Positions 50,423 through 58,994 of a stretch of 64,000 bases of DNA are shown piece by piece (position 1 is the stretch's first letter; each line of letters starts with the position of its first letter). Both the position numbers and the translations under genes were made by a program. The notes beneath the pieces were generated by a model, which had not been told where the DNA came from, did not search any database, and saw only the letters and a list, made by a program, of their open reading frames with translations. Origin of the DNA: Lentibacillus saliphilus (GTDB lineage: Bacteria > Bacillota > Bacilli > Bacillales > Amphibacillaceae); the NCBI RefSeq assembly GCF_019093865.1, contig NZ_JABJXD010000006.1, positions 78,656 through 142,655 on the forward strand, in the 5' to 3' direction.

Positions 50423-50608
50423 TCACCTCATTATGAGAAAGGTTGTTGTGGTTATCAGCACAAATGCCACTCCAAGTGTTAAAGCAATTGTTTTTGTATT
50501 CTTTTTTTCTTCCTTATCATTTGTTCTGTTTATTGTAAACAAGTATATTGAATAAGCAATCAGAAACAATGGCAAGACGAAGAAACCGTACTCTTTAAGC
50601 CCTTCCAA
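50423..50608 (-). CDS. Small membrane protein of the peptide locus
   Basis: 61 residues, TTG start behind GGGGTGA. Two membrane spans (YGFFVLPLFLIAYSIYLFTI and TIALTLGVAFVLITTTTFLIM) are separated by a strongly charged loop NRTNDKEEKKNTK. That plan is common for small immunity or holin-like proteins, but no homology is claimed. It lies 47 bases behind the exported-protein frame. Confidence 0.55.
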   Translation of the reverse strand: MEGLKEYGFFVLPLFLIAYSIYLFTINRTNDKEEKKNTKTIALTLGVAFVLITTTTFLIMR

Positions 50609-50655
50609 TGGATAATCACCCCAGTTTATTGTGGCGTTATATTAAATGCCAAAGC

Positions 50656-51183
50656 CTACGTCATGGAGACGTGTACACCTCTTCTATAGTTATTGGCATC
50701 TATACGTGATGACACGAGATAGAAATAGACAGTTCCAATCCCGCCAACGAATGCTGTTGGTACGTTTCCAAAGAACGTTGATACTACCGCTACACCAGTA
50801 TAAACATGGCCAACAGTTGCAAGGTTTGAAGCTAATATCCTAGATTCTAAGTCGTTTGCATAACGACTATATCCCCACCAGTGATATTTGACAGGTGTTG
50901 GTCTCCCGGCAAATAGTTCATTGTCTTCAGAGCTCACATATAAATTTGCAATGCTTAGGTCATTAGATGCCGACAATTCCCCACTTTTGATTTTGGAATT
51001 CAAGAAATCAAAGTGTTTTTTCTGCCCCTCCAACAACCCCTCTGGAACGCCTTCAGTAACAGCTAACTTTTGATTTAATACAAAAAAACCTTCTTTTGGT
51101 TCAAGCTTAGTTTGATTTGATAGAACTACTGCCGAAAATGCTCCCCCAGTTATCAGAGTATAGGTCTTAAATTCGATTATAAT
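50656..51183 (-). CDS. Putative exported protein lacking a canonical start
   Basis: The frame is open from 51183 to 50656 (about 175 residues). Its first part, FKTYTLITGGAFSAVVLSNQ, looks like a signal peptide, followed by TKLEPKEGFFVLNQK. The body has YHWWGYSRYANDLESRIL and two hydrophobic stretches with many glycines (GVAVVSTFFGNVPTAFVGGIG). No ATG, GTG or TTG occurs in frame before an internal TTG near 51036, only ATT/ATA/ATC after an in-frame TAG. So the start is either non-canonical (ATT) or lost. Small size, glycine-rich hydrophobic C-terminus and neighbours suggest a bacteriocin-like product; this is inference. Confidence 0.45.
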   Translation of the reverse strand: MIIEFKTYTLITGGAFSAVVLSNQTKLEPKEGFFVLNQKLAVTEGVPEGLLEGQKKHFDFLNSKIKSGELSASNDLSIANLYVSSEDNELFAGRPTPVKYHWWGYSRYANDLESRILASNLATVGHVYTGVAVVSTFFGNVPTAFVGGIGTVYFYLVSSRIDANNYRRGVHVSMT

Positions 51184-51219
51184 CTAAACAATTAGACGAA
51201 TCTAATTATAACTAAAACT

Positions 51220-51336
51220 TCACAACGCATTAATTAAGTTACTAATATTCATGCTTAATCCATCAATTGCTAAAACTATCCATAATGCGCCACCTATAAT
51301 GCAAGTGCCAAGAAAAAGAACATGCCATGTTTTCAT
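51220..51336 (-). CDS. 38-residue membrane peptide
   Basis: An ATG preceded by an excellent AAGGAGGGG opens a 38-residue frame beginning MKTWHVLFLGTCIIGG, a single hydrophobic helix, and ending SMNISNLINAL. It is the first gene of the minus-strand peptide locus. Too short for family assignment; the strong ribosome binding site is the best evidence. Confidence 0.6.
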   Translation of the reverse strand: MKTWHVLFLGTCIIGGALWIVLAIDGLSMNISNLINAL

Positions 51337-51583
51337 AACGATTTCCCCTCCTTTTTAAATAGAGTTATAATTAATGTACAAATTTCATCACAACAAGGAA
51401 GTGAGACTTAGAGTTCGATTATTTTTAATATTATAACACAAGATAAAAGTTATTGGTGACTTCTAATGTGTCTTACTAATCTGTCTCTTGTACATTTAGT
51501 GAGTCGAACCTGCCACAGTAAAGCATAAATTGACAGGAGATGTTTTTTAATAGTTGCTAAGATGACAATAAGGAGTTGAAGCC

Positions 51584-52453
51584 ATGGCATGGGTAGAGTC
51601 AATACAAAAGGCGATTGATTACATGGAAAAAAATATTATGGAAAATATCACGATTGACAGTATTGCTAAACAAGCCAATGTGTCACCTTTTCATTTCCAG
51701 CGAACGTTTGCTGTTTTGACAGAAGTTACGGTTGGTGACTATTTAAGAAGACGGAGATTAACATTGGCTGGAGAGGAATTACTGACAACGGATGCTAAGA
51801 TTATTGATATTGCCTATAAATATGGCTATGAAACTCCCGAGGCTTTTTCTAAGGCTTTCCGCAGACAGCACAAGGTTACTCCGAGTGAAGTGCGAAAGCA
51901 TCAGGGGAAGCTGCAATCCTATAACCGCCTGATAATACAGGTAACATTGAAAGGGGCAGAACCAATGAAGTATAGTGTAGTCGAGAAGAATGCGTTTCAA
52001 ATTGTTGGGGTTAAGCGCGAATATTCTAGTGTGGCAGAGGGAGAAACCGTAGTAGGCATTCCGGAACTTTGGAATGAGGTCAATCAAAATGGGACAAGCG
52101 ATTTGCTATTTCAATTGAATGACGGAGTCGTAAAAGGCGTTTTAGGAGTTTGTGGGCAAGTTAGTGAAGAGCAAAAAAAGGCGAATGTGTTTGATTATTG
52201 GGTGGCGACCTCGTACGCTGGTAAGGTTCCAGAGGGGATGCTTTACTTAGAAATCCCCGCTTCCAAGTGGGCGGTTTTTGAAGTGCATGGACCAATGCCT
52301 ACTGCGATGCAAAATGCGTGGAAACGAATTTTTTCTGAATGGTTCCCTTCAACTGGGTATCAGCATGCCGGTACACCAGAATTTGAATTATATACGGATG
52401 ATGATCCCAATAATCCAGATTTCTACTCGGAGATCTGGATTCCAATTAAATAA
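51584..52453 (+). CDS. AraC-family regulator with GyrI-like effector domain
   Basis: 289 residues. Two AraC helix-turn-helices at residues about 10-105 (ITIDSIAKQANVSPFHFQRTF and IIDIAYKYGYETPEAFSKAFRR, then VTPSEVRKH). A GyrI-like/SOUL-type small-molecule binding domain follows from about 125 (PMKYSVVEKNAFQIVGVKRE, LYLEIPASKWAVFEVHGPMP, FELYTDDDP). Same layout as MarA/Rob-like Bacillus multidrug regulators. AAGGAG precedes the ATG. No obvious target gene adjoins it. Confidence 0.88.
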   Translation: MAWVESIQKAIDYMEKNIMENITIDSIAKQANVSPFHFQRTFAVLTEVTVGDYLRRRRLTLAGEELLTTDAKIIDIAYKYGYETPEAFSKAFRRQHKVTPSEVRKHQGKLQSYNRLIIQVTLKGAEPMKYSVVEKNAFQIVGVKREYSSVAEGETVVGIPELWNEVNQNGTSDLLFQLNDGVVKGVLGVCGQVSEEQKKANVFDYWVATSYAGKVPEGMLYLEIPASKWAVFEVHGPMPTAMQNAWKRIFSEWFPSTGYQHAGTPEFELYTDDDPNNPDFYSEIWIPIK

Positions 52454-52520
52454 TTTCACTATTTGTATATGGTGTTCGGCAATTGGATCGCGTTAGTTCA
52501 ACAACTCTAATAACTAAGAG

Positions 52521-52574
52521 GAGCCAAAGTATACATTATTTTATCCATTTAAATGTATATCTTGGCTCTTTGTT
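52521..52574. terminator. Long hairpin terminator
   Basis: GAGCCAA-AGTATACATT pairs with AATGTATAT-CTTGGCTC, followed by TTTGTT, downstream of the AraC gene. The rest of 52575-53080 contains only short open frames (for example 52670-52834, 54 codons, no ribosome binding site) that I cannot support as genes. Confidence 0.7.
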
Positions 52575-53081
52575 ATTCATCTTCACGTACAAAATTTGGA
52601 CTATGATTAACGTATGTCTTATTAATTCTTTGTTAGAGAGAAGGCAGTATTGATACACCGAAGAAACACATGTCAAAGTCCACCTATCGAAATCTTGAAA
52701 GCATCGGAATATCCCCAGTTCTCATTCCAAAAAAATCTTTCCACCCAAAATCACATCAGGTTCCCAAGTTTGTTGAAAAAAATCATTCAAACTTTGAAGC
52801 ATCAAAAAGTATTCCAAATGAAACCCTCTTATAGAGTTAGGTTACAAACGAAGAAGAAAAAACCTTTAACTGGGGTTCTTGTCAAATCTAACAAAACTAC
52901 TAATTGTCTTGGTACAATTAAATAAGAGTAGCAGTCAGTAGCGAGAGCAACGAAATGGTAAGGGAAAAGTATAGAATCGTCATATGACATACTTTTTCTG
53001 ACCTTACCTAATAAAAAGGTGGTTCTTTGTTTTTTTGTAAGCAGTAATAATTCCTTTGAAAGATAAAACTTCAAAAAATAC

Positions 53082-53109
53082 TGTAACATATTTATCGGTA
53101 AAACGTGTA
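53082..53109 (+). promoter_or_regulatory. Candidate ECF sigma promoter
   Basis: TGTAAC (53082-53087), 16-base spacer, CGTGTA (53104-53109), 31 bases before the sigma gene start. This resembles the -35 (TGAAAC) and -10 (CGT) of ECF-type promoters in Bacillus, as expected for autoregulation of the sigma/anti-sigma operon. Confidence 0.6.
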
Positions 53110-53139
53110 AATAATGTAAAAGTAATGAGGGGGGGTCAA

Positions 53140-53673
53140 ATGCGAAATCAACTAAAATTAGAAAAACTATATAAACAGTATGCAAAGACCCTCTATTTTT
53201 ATTTATTAAGATTAAGTGGCTCGAAACAACTCGCAGAGGATTTAACACAAGAGACGTTCGTTCGTGCTACTGTTCATCTTAATAAATATGAAGGAGAAGA
53301 GGCTCGTGCTTGGCTTTTTAAAGTAGCACGTAATGCCTATTTAGATGAATGGCGAAAGCAAAAACGGAGGAAGACAATTCCCCTCTTATCAGTATTTTCG
53401 TCCAAAGAAGATATGATTAGTCGGTATGGGATTCCTGAAGATTCCCTTTTAATGCAAGAAACGCAGCAACAACTTGAAGATTTATTGTTTTTTTTGCCTG
53501 AACAATATAGGTCGATCATTTACTTGCGTGAGTATGAGGAATTTAGCTATAAAGAAATAATGGAGACATTGCAATTAACAGAAGGGCAAGTGAAAGTGAA
53601 ACTTCATCGAGCTAGAAAGCGGTTATCGAGCCTTGCTGAAAAGAAAGGGTGGTATTATGACGGAATGGAATAA
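53140..53673 (+). CDS. ECF-type RNA polymerase sigma factor
   Basis: 177 residues from the ATG at 53140 with GAGGGGGGG upstream. Region 2 (LYKQYAKTLYFYLLRLSG, AEDLTQETFVRATVHL, RAWLFKVARNAYLDEWRKQ) and region 4 (LEDLLFFLPEQYRSIIYLRE, FSYKEIMETLQLTEGQVKVKLHRARKRL) are complete. The 3' end overlaps the anti-sigma gene by 17 bases, so the two are translationally coupled. Group assignment among SigM/SigV/SigY-like factors is not possible here. Confidence 0.92.
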   Translation: MRNQLKLEKLYKQYAKTLYFYLLRLSGSKQLAEDLTQETFVRATVHLNKYEGEEARAWLFKVARNAYLDEWRKQKRRKTIPLLSVFSSKEDMISRYGIPEDSLLMQETQQQLEDLLFFLPEQYRSIIYLREYEEFSYKEIMETLQLTEGQVKVKLHRARKRLSSLAEKKGWYYDGME

Positions 53674-54664
53674 AGAATTGGAAAAGAGAATATTAAAAAA
53701 ATCAAAGTTCACCTTATCGTTTCGGATTTTACGAACATTGTTAATGGTATTAGTTATTTATGCTTTATACATGATGATTACGAATGTCGTTGCAGACAAA
53801 CTTGCCGTTGGAAAGGAAAATATGTATTATTCAAGTCTTGCACTTGAGTGGACTGTCCCAAATGTTCGGGGTGATTTCGATATTAAGGAAGAAGCAATGA
53901 CTGTTTTTGGAACAAAAAGATTGTCCTATAACTTACTTAAAAAAGTAGGTAGTGAGGATGTTGTGATTGGTGAAGCACAAGTAACAAAGAGACTGTTCAG
54001 TGGTCTTTCAAATATTAACTACTCCCACCCTGGTTTACAGCAATTAAGCGAATTTTCCTTCTCGCTACCTGAAGATCCACAAACAAATAGGAAACTGGAA
54101 GCTAATACCTCACCTCATGTATGGGAATCATTAGAGATGTTACCTGGTGGAACGGTAGGAGAGTTAGCTTTTTCAACTACAAGTTTTATGAAATCAGAAA
54201 AACTAATTGAAAATTTACATGAATACGATATTCATATATTATGGATGCCTTTATTTACTGGGGAATTTGTAAATTTTAATCCAAACGATTGGAGTGAAGG
54301 TAGTAATTTGATCATGGTTTCAGATGTAATTGGTCTAACAGGTGGAATTGATCATGACGAAAATTATCATCAATCTTTACGGATCAATTGGTTGGATGAA
54401 GGGTCGTTAAAGGAAAGTAAACAATTAATGTTAAAAAATATGAAAGAACTCCTAAATAAACCTAATAGTTATTATGAGAAATTTTTAGGTTTGGGGCACT
54501 TGAAAGAAAAATATCAATACTTAGAAGGCGAGGGTTTTATTGTATATGGAGCCGTTGTAACAGGTCCTGTAAAAGAATTGTTAAAGTTAAAAGATGCCCC
54601 ATTTGTTCAAGGTGAACAATTAGGTGAAGTTAAGTTATGGAATTGGGAGAAACAAAATGAATAA
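53657..54664 (+). CDS. Membrane anti-sigma factor (Sigma_reg_N/C type)
   Basis: About 335 residues from the ATG at 53657 (AAAGGGTGG upstream, inside the sigma gene). Short cytoplasmic N-terminus (TEWNKELEKRILKKSKF), one membrane span (TLLMVLVIYALYMMITNVV) and a large extracellular C-terminal domain. LEMLPGGTVGELAFSTTSFM is characteristic of the C-terminal sigma-factor-regulator domain found in Bacillus. Expected to hold the ECF factor at the membrane until an envelope signal arrives. Confidence 0.85.
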   Translation: MTEWNKELEKRILKKSKFTLSFRILRTLLMVLVIYALYMMITNVVADKLAVGKENMYYSSLALEWTVPNVRGDFDIKEEAMTVFGTKRLSYNLLKKVGSEDVVIGEAQVTKRLFSGLSNINYSHPGLQQLSEFSFSLPEDPQTNRKLEANTSPHVWESLEMLPGGTVGELAFSTTSFMKSEKLIENLHEYDIHILWMPLFTGEFVNFNPNDWSEGSNLIMVSDVIGLTGGIDHDENYHQSLRINWLDEGSLKESKQLMLKNMKELLNKPNSYYEKFLGLGHLKEKYQYLEGEGFIVYGAVVTGPVKELLKLKDAPFVQGEQLGEVKLWNWEKQNE

Positions 54665-54850
54665 AATTGGAATATAAGGGGTTTAAATGGCAATAAAAAT
54701 CCAATTTGTGATCTCTGTTATGCACCACAGTCTGCAACTAATGCAAACTATGATGTGTGTTGGAATGTCAACTTAGAAGGTAAAACTGCTGTTATTCCAC
54801 CTTCTAATTATAATTACGTGTATCGGAGTGTACTATTAACTGCGAAGTAA
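54665..54850 (+). pseudogene. Orphan 3' gene fragment after the anti-sigma gene
   Basis: In the same frame as the anti-sigma factor, directly after its stop, the sequence reads NWNIRGLNGNKNPICDLCYA and continues to YNYVYRSVLLTAK before a stop at 54850. It has a CxxC and a protein-like composition but no start codon or ribosome binding site. It looks like the tail of a deleted gene. The stretch 54851-55053 holds nothing I recognise. Confidence 0.45.
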
Positions 54851-55053
54851 GAGTCGTACGCTCTCTCACTTACATAGTTAATATTACACTCTCTATTACA
54901 CGTCCCAATTTTAATACGCAGGCGGGATGTTTTCTCTTTATTTTTGCGATATTGTTTGATGGCTTATTTCTGATTGTAAGACCAACGCCTGGAATCAGCA
55001 CCTAGTATAATAACTGGAAAATCCATATACCGTGCTTTCTACTCGCTAAGTAG

Positions 55054-55707
55054 TTAAAATTCTTTCTTGTTCATAATCGACACACTAATTTTATAAGAGA
55101 GTAGTAGAGCTACAACTGCAATAACGATTGCTCCCATATTTAACATTCCGATGCTCATTGTTGATAAATTATTTAACATTGAAACCAAATCAAAACTGAA
55201 TGACTTTGCAATTTTAACGATAAGGACGCCGATAATAAACATTAAACCTAAAGCGCCCATAATACCTATTCGGCTCTTTTCTCCACCAAATTTTAATTGA
55301 AAAGGAAGCATAAACGCTAATATCATTAACATTGCTGGCAAAACCATAAGTGCAGTCATTAAAGTATCAAGTATTAAATTATGATCTCTTGTTAGTCCTG
55401 CACCCAAAACAATAATCGTTCCAAGTAACCACGAACTTCCACCAACGATAAGACCAAATCCGTACTTTTCTTTGACATAGCATTTTCGGTTAATTGGTAA
55501 TGAGAATATAAAGGCGTTCCCATTATCAAATTCATCATAACTGATCGTACTTAATGTGAATAATGAACCTATAAATGCCATATACCCAATGATAAATGAG
55601 GAGACTTCTGTGAATACAGCCATTCCAACTGCTATCGCAACAATGAGCAGATAGAAATGCTTTTGAGCTTTCATGAGTTTGAAATCTTTAATTAATAGTC
55701 CTTTCAT
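55054..55707 (-). CDS. ABC-2 type permease
   Basis: 217 residues with six membrane spans (for example HFYLLIVAIAVGMAVFTEV, MGAIVIAVVALLLSYKISVS). ISYDEFDNGNAFIFSLPINRK is the conserved cytoplasmic motif of the ABC2_membrane_2 family found in GntR-linked exporters such as YhcI-type transporters. Starts four bases inside the ATPase stop, so coupled. Exports an unknown, possibly antimicrobial, compound. Confidence 0.85.
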   Translation of the reverse strand: MKGLLIKDFKLMKAQKHFYLLIVAIAVGMAVFTEVSSFIIGYMAFIGSLFTLSTISYDEFDNGNAFIFSLPINRKCYVKEKYGFGLIVGGSSWLLGTIIVLGAGLTRDHNLILDTLMTALMVLPAMLMILAFMLPFQLKFGGEKSRIGIMGALGLMFIIGVLIVKIAKSFSFDLVSMLNNLSTMSIGMLNMGAIVIAVVALLLSYKISVSIMNKKEF

Positions 55708-56555
55708 AATTCGACACCTCTAATCATCATTGTAATGACTTCATCAATCGTCCCTTTTTCAATTGCGATTTGCGGGTGGTTTTCTATATAATATTGCTTC
55801 TGATTTGTCAAACAACTATAACCGTAACTTTCTTTCTTGTAACGTAAGATATATTGTTTATCAATATCGGCATATTGTTTCTGATCTACTTTTAACAAAG
55901 CGTAGTCGCTTAGTAGAACGTCTGTATCTTCGTGCATGATGATTTTTCCTTCATGTATCATATAAAGGTCATCGCATAAAGTTTCCAAATCGCTGGAGAT
56001 ATGAGAACTAATTAAAATAGAACGTTCCTCATCTTTTTCCATAAAATCTCTTAACATTTCTAATAATTCATCTCTGGCAATCACATCGAGCCCTGCGGTT
56101 GGTTCATCTAATATTAGTAATTTAGCATTGTGCGAGATGGCTATCAAAATTTTTAATTTTGCTTTCATACCTGTTGAAAAATCTTTAGTTTTTTTATTTC
56201 GTGGCAAACCAAACCTCTGTATCTGTTCCATAAAAAATGGTTTATCAAATGCTTTATAAAGATTATCCAAAATAGGAATCATATCATTAATAGTCAAATA
56301 TCCACTAAATCCAGAATCTGATAAAACAATTCCCAAATCCTGCTTATCTTCTGTCTTGAACGCTTGAATATCCTTTCCTAGTATACGGACTGTTCCACCA
56401 TCACTAGTAATCAAGCCTAAGATTGCCTTGAATGTTGTACTCTTACCTGAACCGTTTTGTCCGATTAGACCTGTTACACGACCTTGCATGATTTCTAACG
56501 AACAGTCTAATGAGAAAGCATCATAGTTCTTTTTTAAATGTTCAATCTTTAACAT
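55704..56555 (-). CDS. ABC exporter ATPase
   Basis: 283 residues. Walker A GLIGQNGSGKSTTFKAIL, signature DFSTGMKAKLKILIAI (degenerate LSGGQ as usual in this branch), Walker B LLILDEPTAGLDVIARDEL, and H-loop ILISSHISSDLE. The C-terminal extension resembles that of bacitracin/YtrB-type ATPases. Between the GntR regulator and the permease in a three-gene operon; ATG three bases after the regulator stop. Confidence 0.9.
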   Translation of the reverse strand: MLKIEHLKKNYDAFSLDCSLEIMQGRVTGLIGQNGSGKSTTFKAILGLITSDGGTVRILGKDIQAFKTEDKQDLGIVLSDSGFSGYLTINDMIPILDNLYKAFDKPFFMEQIQRFGLPRNKKTKDFSTGMKAKLKILIAISHNAKLLILDEPTAGLDVIARDELLEMLRDFMEKDEERSILISSHISSDLETLCDDLYMIHEGKIIMHEDTDVLLSDYALLKVDQKQYADIDKQYILRYKKESYGYSCLTNQKQYYIENHPQIAIEKGTIDEVITMMIRGVEL

Positions 56556-56558
56556 ATA

Positions 56559-56930
56559 TCAACCCTCCAAAATCAATTCAAATAAACTCTTAATGTCTTC
56601 ATCACTTATCCCACAACGTCTGCCCTTTTGAATAGCCATTTCCAAATCAGCTTCCACTTCTTTTTTTTGTTCCTCCAATAAAAGCTCTGTGTTTGTCGCT
56701 GCTACATACGTTCCTTTGCCATGAACCGTTATGGTAAAGCCTTCAGATTCCAAATTATCGTATGCTTTCTTAACAGTTAGAGCACTAACTTTGAGTTCTT
56801 TTGACAAAGTACGAACAGACGGTAAATTATCATTTTCTTTCAGCTCGCCATTACGTATTAAAGTTTTGATTTGATCTACAATTTGCTCGTAAATGGGAAC
56901 CATCAATGAGCTGTTAATAATAATCCTCAA
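56559..56930 (-). CDS. GntR-family (YtrA type) repressor
   Basis: 123 residues. N-terminal winged helix (YEQIVDQIKTLIRNGELKENDNLPS, VRTLSKELKVSALTVKKAYDNLE, GFTITVHGKGTYVA) with a short helical C-terminal dimerisation arm, the YtrA layout. Such regulators repress the ABC genes behind them until a cell-wall antibiotic or similar cue appears. Likely binds the inverted repeat at 56964-56980. Confidence 0.9.
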   Translation of the reverse strand: MRIIINSSLMVPIYEQIVDQIKTLIRNGELKENDNLPSVRTLSKELKVSALTVKKAYDNLESEGFTITVHGKGTYVAATNTELLLEEQKKEVEADLEMAIQKGRRCGISDEDIKSLFELILEG

Positions 56931-56952
56931 TTTTTATATCCCCTCCGTTCGT

Positions 56953-56980
56953 TAACAGTATATAACAGTCGGTAACTGTT
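56953..56980 (-). promoter_or_regulatory. Candidate GntR operator
   Basis: A perfect inverted repeat AACAGT-CGGTA-ACTGTT (56964-56980), with a further AACAGT half-site at 56954, sits 30-50 bases in front of the GntR start. Confidence 0.65.
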
Positions 56981-57137
56981 GTCTAGTGTTATACTCTGTT
57001 TATTGAAATTAGATCGTTCTGTGGATATGATTTTGCCGGTAAGTAAAATATTTTGGATGAAGATATTTACAATGAATACCGTTTTAGGTCGATTTCTCCA
57101 AATAAAGAAGATTATTTTCATAATGGGTGGTAACATA

Positions 57138-57177
57138 AATAAAGAGCCGTTAAATTTTTCGTCTCTTTATTTTTTTA
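57138..57177 (+). terminator. Intrinsic terminator in the GntR-response regulator gap
   Basis: AATAAAGAG pairs with CTCTTTATT, followed by TTTTTATTT. The rest of 56981-57340 shows no recognisable gene. Confidence 0.65.
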
Positions 57178-57346
57178 TTTGCCTGTTAAAAGTACACAAC
57201 GCTTGTGGTGTTGGTAGCGTGGATATCTAGGTCGGTATGGTTTTCAACACGGGCTATCTGGATAGTTCAGGTTACGGACTAGAAATAGGTTGAGTTAGTA
57301 AGATGGATGTTTTATCAAAATAGTGTTTAGGGAAGAAGGTGAGTTC

Positions 57347-58030
57347 TTGTATAAAATTTTATTAGTTGAAGATGACAAAGCGTTATCAAATGGAATTGCT
57401 CTTGCTTTGCAAACTAATAGTGTAGAAATCATTCAGTGTTATGACATAAAATCTTCTAAAACTAAATTAAGTTACAATACATTTGATTTAATGATTTTCG
57501 ATATAAATTTACCTGATGGTAATGGCATGGACTTGCTTTGTGAAGTGAAAAAAGTAAGTGATACGCCTGTCATTATGTTAACGGCAAATGATATGGAAGT
57601 AGATATTGTAGCCGGTCTTGAAATGGGGGCAGATGATTATATCACAAAACCTTTTAGCCTTGCCATACTTCGTGCAAGGGTAAACACCCAACTTCGAAAG
57701 CGTTCTAATGCTAATGCCAAAGAGAATACTTTTATCCAAGATGCTTTCCAGTTTGACTTTGATAAAATGGAATTTCATAAAAATGCCACAGCCATAGAAT
57801 TAAGTAAAACCGAGCAAAAATTGTTGCGTATATTAGTTGAGAATAAGGGTGTTACCTTGGATCGTAGTACTTTAATTGACCGAATTTGGACAGATGGTGC
57901 AGAGTATGTAGATGAAAATGCATTATCTGTTTCCATTAAAAGATTACGTAACAAATTGGAGGACATCCCTTCAAAGCCACAATATATCAAAACTGTTTAT
58001 GGAATTGGTTATGCATGGGTGGTGACGTAA
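57347..58030 (+). CDS. OmpR-family response regulator
   Basis: About 227 residues from the TTG at 57347 (AAGGTGAG upstream). Receiver domain: LLVEDDKALS acidic pocket, phospho-acceptor Asp52 in FDINLPDGNGMDLL, VIMLTANDMEVD, and ADDYITKPF with the lysine. Winged-helix effector domain: LSKTEQKLLRILVENKG, ALSVSIKRLRNKLE and IKTVYGIGYAW. Followed after two bases by its kinase. Probably controls the ABC/FtsX genes downstream. Confidence 0.93.
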   Translation: MYKILLVEDDKALSNGIALALQTNSVEIIQCYDIKSSKTKLSYNTFDLMIFDINLPDGNGMDLLCEVKKVSDTPVIMLTANDMEVDIVAGLEMGADDYITKPFSLAILRARVNTQLRKRSNANAKENTFIQDAFQFDFDKMEFHKNATAIELSKTEQKLLRILVENKGVTLDRSTLIDRIWTDGAEYVDENALSVSIKRLRNKLEDIPSKPQYIKTVYGIGYAWVVT

Positions 58031-58032
58031 GA

Positions 58033-58878
58033 ATGAGCCTATTTAGAGTAAACAAGGTCATGGAACGATTAAATCAAATGGTTGATAATGCGATAGAAGG
58101 AAGGCCAATAGAAAATGGCTTTGATGAAACTAAAATGTCAGCATTGGAGACAAAATTATCTAACTATCTTGCTATGAACAGCACTACTAAAGAAAAATTG
58201 AAGGAAGAGAAGTTTAAAATCAACGAGTTAATCTCTGATATTTCTCATCAAACAAAGACACCTCTTTCAAATATACTGCTTTATACACAGCTACTTGCAG
58301 AAAGTGACTTATCCGAACAAGACAAAAATTGTGTTGCTGCATTGACACAGCAAGCCGGAAAATTAAATTTCCTAATTTCTTCTCTAGTAAAAACATCAAG
58401 ACTAGAAACTGGAATAATTGCTGTAACGCCTATACGTTTTAGTATAAATAATCTTTTGGAAAATGTAATCAATCAGATAAAACCAAAAGCGAGCGATAAA
58501 CAGATTACATTATCTCAAAAGGGAGAAAACATACAGGCTTTCTTTGATCCGAAATGGACGGCTGAAGCGCTATATAATATAGTTGATAACGCAGTAAAAT
58601 ATTCTAAGGTGGGTGGGAAGGTTGATATAGTTGTTACTGCATATCAACTTTTTTGTCGCATTGATGTGACTGATACAGGAATTGGCATCAGCGAAGAAGA
58701 AACCACAAAAATATTCTCGCGTTTTTATCGATCACAGGCAGTCAGTAATGAAGATGGTGTAGGAATAGGGCTATACCTTGCAAGGGAAATTATTGCAGCA
58801 GAGGGGGGCTATATTAAGGTGAGGTCAGAATTAAACCGAGGCTCTACTTTTTCTGTGTTTTTACCAATGGAAGGATGA
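58033..58878 (+). CDS. Sensor histidine kinase without membrane spans
   Basis: About 281 residues from the ATG at 58033 (GGTGGTGA upstream). The phospho-acceptor His72 lies in ELISDISHQTKTPLSNIL; N-box NIVDNAVKYSK, G1 DVTDTGIGIS, F-box RFYRSQ, and G2 DGVGIGLYLA are all present. The N-terminal 60 residues are a charged helix with no membrane segment or HAMP, so the kinase should be cytosolic. Short soluble kinases of this type are frequent next to FtsX-type exporters in Firmicutes, where the transporter may act as the sensor. Confidence 0.9.
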   Translation: MSLFRVNKVMERLNQMVDNAIEGRPIENGFDETKMSALETKLSNYLAMNSTTKEKLKEEKFKINELISDISHQTKTPLSNILLYTQLLAESDLSEQDKNCVAALTQQAGKLNFLISSLVKTSRLETGIIAVTPIRFSINNLLENVINQIKPKASDKQITLSQKGENIQAFFDPKWTAEALYNIVDNAVKYSKVGGKVDIVVTAYQLFCRIDVTDTGIGISEEETTKIFSRFYRSQAVSNEDGVGIGLYLAREIIAAEGGYIKVRSELNRGSTFSVFLPMEG

Positions 58879-58941
58879 AATCTTTCAAAACCGTTAGATT
58901 TGTCCCCTCTCTCGAAAGATTGTAGAAAGATTTATGGTTTA

Positions 58942-58978
58942 TAATCTGTATTGTAGAGCTACGATACAGATTTTTTTT
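58942..58978 (+). terminator. Terminator/attenuator between kinase and ABC genes
   Basis: AATCTGTAT pairs with ATACAGATT, then TTTTTTTT, directly before the ribosome binding site of the ABC ATPase. Just upstream, the direct repeat GAAAGATTGTA / GAAAGATTTAT (58914-58933) could be a response-regulator site. Confidence 0.75.
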
Positions 58979-58994
58979 ATGGAGGTGACTAATT

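Noticed and set aside
52650-52925. 91-residue frame and an alternative 54-residue frame behind the AraC gene
   Set aside because: Neither has a ribosome binding site or family features; too weak to call a gene.
56979-57230. 83-residue plus-strand frame in the GntR-response regulator gap
   Set aside because: No ribosome binding site, runs through a terminator hairpin, and resembles random AT-rich reading.
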